NCBI RefSeq assembly: GCF_035582795.1 | Contig: NC_134368.1 | Coordinates: 11,743,501 to 11,807,500, forward strand | Length of the DNA: 64,000 nucleotides | Source: Mycteria americana | Lineage: Eukaryota; Chordata; Aves; Ciconiiformes; Ciconiidae | Direction of reading: 5' to 3' | Shown: one piece after another, positions 1 through 11,700 of the stretch | Numbering within the stretch: the first letter of the stretch is position 1 | Layout: the number at the start of each line of letters is the position of its first letter | Notes under the pieces: model-generated | Seen by the model: the letters and a program-made list of their open reading frames with translations, nothing else | Told to the model about the DNA's origin: nothing | The model's database searches: none | Program-made: the position numbers and the translations under genes

Positions 1-754
1 AGTCAGAATCACTTCATAGAAAACTGTTCCCTAGTAAGTGTTAGTCTGTTTCTTTTTTAGAAATTTCTAGATGCAGAAATTCTTCAGCCTCTGTGGGATT
101 TCCTCTAGTGGTCTTGTGATCTTTACTATTAGAAATGTTTTCCCACTGTCTAATCTTCTACTTTTTTCCTGCAATTGAAGTCTTTTATGACTTGGTCTGT
201 CCCCACTTGGCATCATTCCTGTCTTTTTCAACTCAGTACAGGGAAGCTGTCAACGTCTCTTCAAGCTTGCCTTCCCTTGCTTGAAAAAGTTCTTCAGTCC
301 CTGTTTTCAGGACATACTTTCTGAACTTCTGGTGATTTTGGTTGCTCTGTTGTGGATGATATAATAGTTCACATCTTCCTAGAACAGATTGCTTCATATA
401 AGGGTTTACTAACCTGAGTTAGAGCTGAAAGCCTTGTGAGGTAGTGTTGCGTACACTGCTTCTGTTTGAAAATTTCTGCATAGTGTTTGCTTGCTGTCAC
501 AACACAGTGAGATCACTGGCTGTGGTCTGTGGTCTTCTGCATAGATCCTGACTTGATCAGTCTCTGAAGATCTTTTCTGTAGAAACTTTAGTCTTCTCAT
601 GTCCCATCTACGACTGAGGAATGTGCTGTTAGGCAAGCTGAGTTGTTGCTGCTGAATGTTTGCTTTCAGAATATTTGACGGGACAGTGCATTTTTATGAA
701 ATGGATCATTGGTCATTGCAAACAGTGTCTATAATAACATGTTACTTACTTTAG
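1..754 (+). other. Intron of the upstream docking-protein gene
   Basis: AT-rich sequence before the first recognisable exon, ending in a clear acceptor (TTACTTACTTTAG) at 741-754. I see no coding exon in it. The short open frames on both strands have no recognisable domain. It is read as intron because the exon that follows starts in mid-codon, so the gene begins outside the window. Confidence 0.6.
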
Positions 755-907
755 AAGGGGCAGTAGGTTATTCAGCTGATGTCCCTGCATCAGATCGACC
801 CCACAGCGAGACAGCCACCTATGTTAATATTCCTGTCAGCCCTACTTCCAAAAAACAGCTTCATTACATGGAATTGGAACTTCAAGAACCTAGCACAAGC
901 ATAAGAG
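755..907 (+). CDS. DOK7: Penultimate coding exon of the DOK7-like gene
   Basis: This is a 153-bp exon between a polypyrimidine/TTTAG acceptor and the strong donor GAG|GTAAGG at 908. It starts with the last two bases of a codon and ends in phase 1. It encodes the YVNI and YMEL tyrosine motifs. The frame stays open through the whole exon. Confidence 0.75.
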
Positions 908-2705
908 GTAAGGAAGTCCACAATACTATTTAAACAGCAAAGAACGCAGTAATGCAGAATGTATGGGGTATGAGGAATCTTAATTTCTCATCTACCCATA
1001 GGCTCTTTCTAACAGAGAAGTTGAACTCTCTGTTGAACTGTGAGGCAGTTCTTGTAATTGCCAACTCTTTTGGAAAAGATTTTTATGTAATGAGGTTCTA
1101 TAAGATGTTGCATCCTTCTGACAGGTGCATTGTATATGCACTCCTTCTAAAGTGAACATTTCTGTGTCTGTGGAGTTTGACAGACAGTAATTTGCTTTGT
1201 GTTCTCGAGATTTTCATTGCACATATTAGGACGACACTTACTTAATTTTTCTTGCTTGGCTTCAGAAACAGGGCTGTGGGTGTAGGTGTATAGGGCTTGC
1301 TCCTGAAGATACTGACTCTGGAGCCACGCAGCAAATGCTTGAGAATAGAACACAGTGTTCTTCTCTCTGCCCTCCATGAGGATGTATGAAAGTGCTACAG
1401 AGAGGAAGCCAGCCCAAGTATTTGATTTTTTTTTTTAATATTTTATTCTTTTGTCTGGATCTGGGTATTTTAATGCTTCTGATGCTTAACTAGGACAATT
1501 AGCACATAAACATACATTATAGCTACCATGTATTGTCATTTAGAGATGCATTCCTCCTTACAGAAAGCCCCTAATCAGGATCTGGCATTTAGTTGTTCAC
1601 ATTTGGTATTAATGGGTTTTCCATGTATAGTTTTCAGCTATTGAGGTTTTAAATTTTATTCTTTTAATTTCAGCAAGTTTCTTATCTTTGAAATGGTAGC
1701 ACTTTTCCCATTGGTTTTTTTTTTGATGTTTGTTTGGCTGCAGTTAAGTAATTCTAAGCTTCTCCCAGACTTTAATGTAGTTCTCTGTACAACACCCTGT
1801 TCAGATGTAAAAGTGATGTTTTATCTTCATTTTAAAGACAGTGAACCAAGGCATTAAGAATGAAGAGCCAAATTCCATAAACTGACATAAACTTTCCTAA
1901 ATGTCATCTAACCCTCCCAAGCTCAACTTGTATAACTTTGAAGGTGCCATAAATGTTTTATTTTTTCATACTGAAGTTTTCCCAGCCTCTGGAGTTGTAT
2001 GTCTCCATCCATACAGAACTGTTCTGCTCCTGAACAGACTGAGCAGCTTTTATCTCCCTCGTTGCCAATTATTGGACTAAATTGTCATTCTGTCTAAGGC
2101 TGAAGGTGGTTGATCCAGTAAACGTTCACAGAGTGCCTAATCCAGACAAAGAAGAATCCCTGCTAACTGCCCTACCAATAGTGTTTTCTTTTCAAATACC
2201 AGGTGTTATTCATTTACTTACTAGTAGCCTGCTGATGAAACCTCCCAGAAGTGGGAGAGCTGAGTTCAATTTTGTCTTCTCCTGGGAGGAGTAGGGGTGG
2301 AGATTCAAACCTGGGGCAGAAATACAAGTGGTTCATTTGCTTATTTGAAGAAAACCAGATAGCTAAAATATGTAGATAACAAAGCTTTTGAGGTTTTTTT
2401 TAGTTGTGGTTATCTTCTTACTCCCTTTATAGAGCTTGCTTTAAGACCAGACCAAGATCGTCTAGGGAATCTGTGGAAGAAGTGCCTCAATAGCTTAACC
2501 CTGGGTCAGTTTTACCCAGGAATATATGAGGGATATAGTCTTTTACATGATTTCCTTTGGTATTTCAGGGAGTGGATCATCCCGATATGCGCAAATTGAC
2601 ATTGCAGCCACCGAGACAGCCCACAAAGTGGGAACTCAGCATGCTCAGTGCCGGGAGGAACGCTTGCAGGAGCTAGAGCAGAAGAAGAAAGGGGCTCAGC
2701 AATGA
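755..2705 (+). CDS. DOK7: C-terminal two exons of a DOK-type docking protein, probably DOK7
   Basis: Two coding exons (755-907 and 2569-2705) join in phase 1 and end at TGA 2703-2705. The encoded tail is about 96 residues and has three tyrosine motifs of the kind bound by SH2 domains: YVNIPVSP, HYMELELQ and RYAQIDI. A lysine/glutamate-rich helical end (REERLQELEQKKK) follows. YVN fits the pYxN motif known for GRB2-family SH2 binding. No PH or PTB domain is visible because the 5' part lies outside the window. In vertebrates DOK7, the MuSK-activating adaptor of the neuromuscular junction, sits tail-to-tail with LRPAP1. LRPAP1 here is convergent about 12.5 kb downstream, which is the main reason for the symbol. 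The tail does not resemble the end of the human DOK7 isoform I remember, so it may be an alternative or lineage-retained C-terminus, or another DOK/IRS-like gene. Confidence 0.58.
908..2568 (+). other. Intron between the last two DOK7-like exons
   Basis: A 1.66-kb AT-rich intron with donor GTAAGG at 908-913 and acceptor TTGGTATTTCAG at 2557-2568. It contains several poly-T runs (for example near 1430 and 1718). I see no further exon and no recognisable repeat element. Confidence 0.7.
2569..2705 (+). CDS. DOK7: Terminal coding exon of the DOK7-like gene
   Basis: This 137-bp coding part completes the split glycine codon (phase 1). It encodes a serine-glycine linker, the RYAQIDI motif and a charged helical tail, and ends in TGA at 2703-2705. 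The 3'UTR continues downstream. AATAAA-type signals occur near 3041, 4007 and 5441, but I cannot tell which is used. Confidence 0.75.
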
Positions 2706-5700
2706 CCCGTCTAGGAAAGAACTTTTTGCTCACCATAAATTGGTACTAATTTATCTTCCAAAAGATTCACATTTATTGTAAAAACTACTCATACAAAAAG
2801 CTGCCATTGCTTATTGCATTTATACCAGATTCATTCCAATATCTTGATTCCTAATTGGAAAGCTGGTAGCATGGGGGGGTGTGTGGTGTGGTCTTTCTTT
2901 TTATTTTAATTTGGTTGTAAAGTCCTGATTTTTTTTTCTTATGCAATGACAGATGTCAGTTACCTTTTTCTATAATTCTAAAATCCTGGAGACCCTGGAA
3001 CCAGTTCCGGCGTTATTAAATGGTGGCATTTTCTTTAAAAATAAAGAACTTGAATGTGTGCAGATAAGGGAATGTGAGTGTGTGCGTGGTAAGTGTACAC
3101 ATATGTTTGCATGTGTGCATATGTATGTATGTCAGCACACATTACTGATAAAATATATGTATATATCTGAGTGTATAAAATATGTAAAACCTCTATTAAT
3201 ATATTAATGAACTCTTACAAAAGCAAGAAAATTAAGTGCCTGATTTTTTGCAGGCACAGCTTTGTTCAATTTATATGCTTATTTATGGACATGCTTAACT
3301 TTACCTGTGGGTAATTCAGTTTTATACCTCACCAAGAGTTCCGTAGCCTTGGCTAAAGTTGCTCAGATTTAAAAGCTGCAATGTCAGGGATGCATATGTG
3401 TATGCATACAGACAAGAGCACACACAAACAAGTTATTTAATTTAATTATGCCTATAAAGCAAAGTAATGTGAAGGAACATTTTGGGTACGTGTATTCTTA
3501 AAAATCCTGTGTCAAACCATAGGCTTTGATTTCATAGTTGCTGAGTACCTGTAATTCTTAGCAATTTTCCTGGAGCTGATCATATGTATCACTTTGAAAA
3601 TCAGGTCTCAGGTTTCTCATACAGAATATCTTAAAATCAAGGTACTCAAAAGAAACATTCACTTTTGAAAACTGAGTCCTTTATTTATATCTCCAAAACT
3701 ATCCCTAATGTAAACCAGCATCAAAAGCAGATCATCCACCTTGAATCTAGACTGTCATTGAATAATTCTCTGCTGTCCCTAAAAAGCATAAAACCAGTTC
3801 TGTGTAAGAGGATGATGTCTTCAGAGATGCTACAGAATTGAGGCACAGCAGGATGTTATGTTGTAATATAGCTTTATCCACAAGTCTTTGGCATCTTGCT
3901 TTTGTACAGTGAGATTGTGATTCAAAACTTGACTTAGTTTCTTGTGTTGCATTGTCTATGTAATTCTTGTGTTCTATGTATTTGTCCTGATACAAAATGT
4001 TATTTAAATAAAATGTTATGGCAGTGACACTAGACTAACAAGCCAGTGTACTTATGAAGAAAACAAAATTTTGGCCTGTGATAAGATACCAGCTTTGGCT
4101 CCCAGAAGTTATCAGGACTGATATCTTGGGTATTATGATTTTTTGACTGTGCCCTCTTAAGATAAAATATCACAGCCCAATTCTGTTTTTCAGATATGCA
4201 TTATAATTTATTGGTGAGTCAAAGTTTTGTGCCAGTGAGGGTTTCACTAAGTGACTTAGAAGGAGAGGTGGGTGTTTGTTTTTGAGGCAGAATTTAACCT
4301 ATAAATTTATTTGAATGTAGCCTCAATAGTAATGTAAAATACCAGAAATCTCTCAAATAAAGAAAGATGTGTTTGAGAGTTGACAATTGCCATTGTCATC
4401 TGTCCTGTGCTAAGATGTACTTTTCTGTTTATCAGCCTAGCATATTTCTGAAGGGAAAAGAAATATTTCTTATGAGATTCCCAGTTTAAAAGATTTTTCT
4501 TTTTTGACAAATGGACAGTGGCAATCTGCTTTGTAAACATGTATTCAGTATGCCTGGAATGGCCTGGACTTACAGCTCCCTGGGACCAGGTTTATCTAAC
4601 TGAACTGCTATTCAATTAAGGATCCTCCACTGGAGGACCTGCAGGGTTAAATCTCTTGCTGTGTGCCTATTTATATTTAATACTTAAAATGAGCATAGCT
4701 TGCCTGATGCACTGAAATGCAATGTTTTCCATCATAATATATAATGAAGCTGCGGTATTTCTATCGTAAAAATCTATTTACCAGGAAAATATATTACCCA
4801 GGTTCTCTACAAAGACTGCCTTTCTGTGTGTTGCTCAAAATTGCTTGCACTGAATCCTGGACTTGCAGCATGGGTAAAGATTTGACACAACAGTAAAGTC
4901 ACAATAGTCTTCAGATTGCTGCTGGCCTTACAGGAGGAGTCACAACTTTAAAAATATGTTTTTCCAAGTTAAACAGGGCTGTGAATCTGTGCATGCACAT
5001 GGTTCTCTGTGCCCGTGTATTTGCGTATGGCATAGTAACTTCAGCTAGGATTAGCTAGATGGCTGGATATAAATTTATACTTATAGCCTTTGTTAAAGTC
5101 AACATAATTATCCTATAAGGCTTTCCACAAATGAAGTATTTAACTTTTTAGACTTCTGTTTCTCTTTTTGTACTTAGCTTGAATAAGACAAATAGAACAG
5201 ATGACTTTCACTTATTTTTTAAATTCAGTTCATATTCTCATGCACTAAATTATATTTAGGCTGCTGAAGCAGGAGGCCAAGCCTTACTGTTGCATCTGTT
5301 AAAAACTGGTTGGTTGTTGTTTTTGTAGTACCTTGCAGGCCTCCCTGTCAAGTTATAGGCTTGACAATTCTGTTGAAGAAACTAAAGTTTTCTCATTTTG
5401 AACAACAGGAGCTCACCGAAATGGAAAACCTTTTCCTAAATAAATAAAATAATGTGCCTTCAACTTCCAGTAGCGAACTGGGGAAAATGGAAGTCAAACC
5501 ATAATCCTATGAGCCGGCCTGTGCTCACCATGTAGCTTCCACGGGTTAACTCTAGTACTGCTGTTAATGTACAAATAGTTAGGGGTTTATTCACACGCCT
5601 TGCATAAAACTTGTGCATAAGCGATCTAAAATACAGCTTGTGATTGGTACAGGGTGATTCCAGATTCAGAGCTCTTTGCAAAAAAACCAAAAGATCTCCC

Positions 5701-7760
5701 ACGCTTTTGGAGATAAATGTGACTTGTAACTTCTGCTGGTAAAAATTAAAGCTTTGCTCATTTTTAATTTTGCATTCTGCCAGAGTCAGATCTCCTCCTG
5801 CCCTTAGCAGGAGTATGAGGAATTAATTACCTGTACAGAACAAAGTGATGCGGCTGATACTTCTGTAAGATGTTCTTGAAATACTTTAACATGGCAGAAG
5901 TGCTCTCAGTGATGAGAAAACATACTGTCAGCAAGTGCAGCGTTTGGGCACAACCGTCAGCGTGTTGTGTACGTAGCTCTTTCTTTCTGATAGTCCTACC
6001 CAGTAGCTTACTGCCAGACGTAACTACTACTTCAGTGGGTTTTATGGCGTTGTTCATAAGCTGTTATGGAACATTTTTATATGCAAGTATTTGGGTGATG
6101 GAATCTCTCCAAGTTAACGTGTGCTGCAGGATGGAGGGCTGGAGTTTGGAGGCATTTAATTGCCCAGCAATGCCCATAGTTGTTCGGGTTTTAATAGCAC
6201 TCTGGCACCTAATCGTGGAAAATGCCAGCAGGTGTCTTTAGGCATCTAAATGTGTGTGAAAATCTGCCCCAAGAGTTGTCCGTAGCAAATAGCTTGGAAA
6301 AATACCTCGTTTTCCTCTCTGCTGTAAACAAAACTGTTTTAATTACTGCAGCTTGGAAAACTATACCGGAATTGGAATTATGAGTGATTACATTTTTTTA
6401 TGAGGTGCTGAAACATGAACCCTGTGGTAAGCACCTTTTCTAGTTTGTCTGGGATAACACACATACTATTGCTAAAATGACCAGAGGAAGAATTTTATGG
6501 GTTACAAGCTGCTCACTTCTGTTAAACTTATATACTTTTTCAGATGAAAGTGCTGTTATATTTTTATGTCACCTTTTGTCTGAGAAGATGCTCAGCTCTC
6601 ATTTGGCCAGTCATACAAACATTATTTTGCAATCGAGGTTGAAAGGAACTGTTCATTTAACATCATACAGCAATAAGAACAAACAAAACAGAGTAAGGAT
6701 GGAAGAATTAGAAGTTATTAAACGTATATTTGTAAGGAGTAGCTCTGTGAACGTGTCTTTTCAGCATAGGTGAGTCGAATTAAGGAAAAGTGCCTTTTTT
6801 TAAAATTTCGATGGGTTCTGATGGGTTCAGTCTTATGCTTTCCCTGAAAGATGACAGGCTTTAGGGTAGGCTCACTCTGAGGCTTAGGACAGTGATGATC
6901 AGGTGGTTACAGATTAAAACCAACTCTCCTGTGGACTTTTCTTTGAAAGGCTGGAACATAAGTGACAGGGAAATACATGCAATTCACACCCTGGATTCTG
7001 GTACAATAAATGGCTTTAGGAGGCAGTGGGCAGGTTTAGGGAAGTGCAGCTGCCAAGTAAACTTTGAGTTTAGTAAAAACTTTAGGGTAAGTGGAAGTTA
7101 ACTTTAAAACTTACTTGCTTTCAAACATTTGTCTGCATCAGAGCATCTAGAAATAATTCGGATTTATTATCCCACTATGTACACAGAGGCGTATGTAACA
7201 TCACCATTTTACTGAAATAATAAGCGTCAACTTATTTGAGGAATGTGCAGTGGGGGGGTGGGATCAGAAAGCAGATTTAGCATGACAGTAATTTGTCTCT
7301 ACAGTACATTATACTGTTGTGAAATCTCTAAAAAAAAAAAAATAAATAAAAAGCCCCAGCATCTGCTATTGTATAAGTTAAATTTTACTCATCTGTGGGC
7401 TGAGCTGGCAATTTATGGATAGTTCACATACAGAAAATAGAACAGATTGCATGCTCAGAGGGAATCTGGCCTTTGGATACTGAAGTTTTATTATGTAATG
7501 AATTGCTCAGATTCATCACACATCGGTGTCTCTGTCTGCTACAGCCGGAAGATGTACCCCATGGGCTGCCTTTGGCTGCTGTAAAGGTCTCTGTCCTTTT
7601 ACTACTGACACTCAGCAGTACTGGACACAAATTGGGAAGCATGGGAAAAATTCATATTGGGAGTTTGATGGAGAAGTAGGTAGGCGTCAGCAGAGAGCTG
7701 GGAAGCAACAGTTGTCCTTTGCCAGCTATTGCACTGACAGAAGGAGGGCAGTGACAGGGT
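2706..7760. other. DOK7-like 3'UTR and intergenic DNA, no gene seen
   Basis: AT-rich sequence. Its first part is probably the 3'UTR of the upstream gene. A TG/TATG-rich stretch lies at about 3057-3135 and an A-rich run at 7330-7352. The longest open frame here (5870-6241, 123 codons) has no recognisable domain and no sign of being an exon. I see no transposon that I can name. Confidence 0.5.
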
Positions 7761-8720
7761 GACAGAAGAGTATTTGAGTCTGTAAAATGTCGTGTTGGGG
7801 TCAGCGCTGGAGACTGCCGGAACAGGCAGAGGTTGCTGTTGTGCCCTCAGTCAAACGGAAGGTGTGCTGGCACCATCTCTACCAGGAATGCAGCGCGAAC
7901 TGTGGGATGGTTAATGCCGATGTCCACGCTAAAGAGGCAGACTGTCGTGCTGTACGTGCGACAGAGTGTGTCTGGTTGTCCTTGCATCAAGTCATGCAAA
8001 TGGTTCAAGTTTGCACTGTATATGTGGTCTAGACCTTGGAGGGAATTAACCTCCGTGTCTGGTTTTTCTCCTCTGTGGAAAGTATATGAAAGCTTTGTAT
8101 GCATGTTGGGTGAGGGATGGTGGGAGCTGGGCCCTGCTGTGACACAGAGAGCACCCTGACTTGGCATGAAGGTGCACCTAAGTCTGTGTTCAGCTATACC
8201 AGTGTTATTTACAATAGCTGGGAGATTTGCTAGAGATGGATCAGGTCTATTGAAAGCCCAGGAACTGGTCTTAGATGAATTTTTGCCCTCTTTGTGCTTT
8301 TTACGGTGAATACATGAAACTAGTGACCATAAGTGATAGCTGTGAGAATGCATTTCCTGCGGTGACTGAAGTCCCAGGTGGGCTGCGGTTGAGATTTGCT
8401 GACTCCTTCCAGGGTGTGTATCTCTGGCCAAGCCCTCCTTTACACGGACAACATTTAACATGTTTAGACCCTCTCATTGCTGTCCATCTGGTGGGGAACT
8501 GTCAAGGTGCAAGTTACAGCCTGCAGCTGGCCACATCTTCGGTTTGGACTGTGTCTATGTATATCAGCACGGTGCTCGCCCTGAGCAGCGCAGGAAGAGC
8601 CAGAAGCAACTGGATAAAACAAAACCTGGTGGCCAAGCAGCAAGGTTCTCAACGTGAAAGCACCGAACTACCTACCCCAGCCGTCAGTCTCTGCTGGAAA
8701 GTCACTGGAAAGCTGTAAGT
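7761..8720. other. Less AT-rich block with long overlapping open frames, function unknown
   Basis: Base composition is more balanced than in the flanks. A 147-codon ATG frame runs on + (8275-8718). A 204-codon ATG frame runs on - (8461 down to 7847), partly overlapping it. Neither has a recognisable domain, signal peptide or membrane segment pattern. They cannot both be constrained through the overlap without unusual codon use. Chance open frames are the simplest reading. Confidence 0.3.
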
Positions 8721-11700
8721 GGTCAAAGCGGAAGAGGATGGGTTGCTCTGTTCCTTGGTTTGAAGGAGGTAAGGAGAATTCATGTTTATTCTCACTGTAT
8801 GCTTGTGGCTAAATATGCTCGCTCTTGTTTCTTCTGTAATCCTAGGTATGTAGTGCGGCAGTACTTTGATTTGGACTTCTGATCACCCTATTTGGGTACA
8901 CTGGCTGTTTTTTTTCTCTTTCAAAAACTCTAGAATAGCTGTTTATACAGATGGCAATAAAATGAGAAGGAAAACAATTCCCAAGAATACCTCTGGAAAA
9001 ATCATGTTCTTATCCTGAATGAATAACTACTCATGAATGAAACCTTTGTTTTGCAGTTCTGCAAAGCTCATTTCTCCACAGGGGAATGAGGGTCAGTTTG
9101 CACAAGACCTGAAACAATCGCTCAGTGGTAAGGGTTTAGCGACACCAGAAAGCGAGGCTAACGCAAACATTGTCCAAGACATATGCGCCCCGTATAGATC
9201 ATCGTTATTAGCTGCTTGAAGAAGGGCTTGGAGAAGGGTAACTCAAGTGTTCCAGGCCACATTTACATGTGTGGAAGGTGTTCAGACTGTTGGAATGTGT
9301 TTTTCATGTAAGAATCTGTGTCAGTTCGGTACAGATTAGGAACAGGGTATAACCTGAAATCTTCCTTACAAAAACTGGGAGAAAATGACAGCATTTCCCA
9401 CTGCCAGCAACCTGCTGTTGAACTGAGGGGAGCAGTAACCCCTGATTCCTAAGCTCTTGCCATGGCAGCCTCTTCTTTCGGAGATGCCACTTTTTGCACA
9501 TAGTTCTTTTCACTCCCCTTTTGTTTTCTTGAACTTCAAAATGGAGCAAATAACGAGATCGTCAATGGCCCCAGGAACTGGTATGAATGAAGACTCTTTA
9601 CACTGTGACTGGGCATGTTCGGAATTGTAAACGGGAGTCCCAGAAGTTGGAGCTGAATTGAGGTTGGAGAACGGACTCTTTCCACATTGAAGGACCGTTT
9701 AGTTAATGGCTCTGGTTCAGATGTCTTCTTGAATTAGAAACTGAGATGTGAATTTGGAGGTTAGACTCCCAGATCTGATGCCAAGCATTGCAAATTATTT
9801 GGTTTCATATGCAGGTTTCAAGTTCTCAGTGTGTTTCTTCTTACAATAATGTAGCTCCCTTCCCCCTTTAAAGTTGCCTGGAAAATTATAACTGCAGAAC
9901 ATTAAATAGCACTTTATTTTAATAAGAGGCTTATTTCGAAGTGATTCAACACTCACTTGCCCTATAGAAATCACCAGGTTTAAGTTACAGTAGACCAATT
10001 CTTGACAGACAACCTTTGAGCCTGAAAATGATTAATTTTATTAAAATGGATGTGTGCAGCTTTCTGGTAAGTTACCACATCAGTGAAGGAACAAAATATC
10101 TCCATGCAATATTAATGTATCCACCGTTGTTACATTCACATGTTAAGCATTAATATCTGTGTACTGTTTTCTTTTTGATTTAGAAGAGTGCTCTTCTGTT
10201 GAGTGGTGGGATAATACACCTGAAGATTTGGATATGTAAGTGCGCTAAGGGCTATTGATAAAAGCACTTGGGCTACAATCATTGCTGTACCAAATGTGGC
10301 TCAACTTGAAACATTTACTGTGGATGAGAGTTTATAAATTTATTTTGGCTCAAGTGGACAGATTGTATGAACGCTTCCATTTTACGACTGTGGATACTAG
10401 TAAAAGAAATCCATACAGTCTTTTTTTTCCTGTAGATTAACAACCTGCTTCCCAACAGGTGCTGTGAACGGCTGAAATATGGGTTAACTGTGTGTTGTAT
10501 TTGGAAATGTTGATTCTGGTGTTTAGCTGCTGTTTGTTAGGTAACATAGCGTACATGGGAAGTGCAGTCTTCGTCTTTCATAGCTCCCTGTTCTCTGTTA
10601 CAAGGGTAGGTCTGTTTGTACTGAAAGCAACGGTCTATTCTATTTATTGACTTATGTTTCATGACTTTTTAATTTCTTCTATTCTAATTAAATGCTACGG
10701 AAAGAAAAATTATATTTAAAAATTATTTTAGAACTGCCTGTGTACTACTTACTGGTAGATTTTTGTACGTGAAGCGGCACCTTTTTAAACAAACAAACCG
10801 AACAAAGCTGAAACCCAAAAACCTCTCTGAAGCCGTGCCAAATGGTGACAGGGGAGGGCTGTGGATGATGAATATGTTGTGAACCAAGCACGTGAACCGT
10901 GTGTTACCTCAGTCCGGGTTAGTCCTGAGCTGAGCGCTGTGCTTGGGCTTTTGACACGTGACCCTGGGCTAGGGCCTGCAGAGCTCTCAGCAGCCTGGCT
11001 CCCAGTGCAATGCTCTGGTTTCTGGGCACCGTGGCATGCTGGGTCCTGGCTGGGGACCTACACTCTTTCATGGGTAACTGCACCAATTCACCTGAACTCA
11101 CGTATTGCATAAATGGCAGAATTGAAAACCCGATGAGTTAGGGCCCCTGCCAGCCCCCTTTGGGGCCAGCGGGTGAGATGCAGAGCTGCAGACCCTGCGT
11201 GCTGGGACCTGGGCAGCGTACGCACAGGTATGCGTCGCGTTCGGGAGCTGGGAGCTGCCTTCTGCTCCCCAGTCAGGGCGTGAAGCTCTTCTGAAGCCCG
11301 TCTAAATGCTCAGCTGAGATCAGCTGTTGAGGCAGCCACATCCTGGAAGCTAAGCTGGTTTCTCTGTCTCTTGCTCTTGTCACCGTCTGTGCAAATGCCA
11401 CCTCACCCTGGCGAGCGGGAGCCCCTCAGAGGCAGCCTGACACGTAGCAAGCAGGAGAGCCCGACCAGGGATCCTGCTTCCACCCGCTCCCGAGCACGGA
11501 GACCCGTACCCGCAGGAACTGGGTCACTGCTGGGAGGTGGGGCTGGAAAGTCAGACAGCACCTCAGCTCAGGAAATGTAAATGGTCTCTGCGTGGTGAAT
11601 TTAAACACTCTGGCTATTGCCCGATCTTTAGGGGAGAGGGGAATCGTTACAGCAATGCACCTGCCATAGTGACTGTTCCTTATTTGTCTTGGTAGGATGA

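Noticed and set aside
5827-6241. 123-codon plus frame with overlapping minus frame
   Set aside because: No domain or exon-like boundaries. It sits in ordinary AT-rich intergenic DNA.
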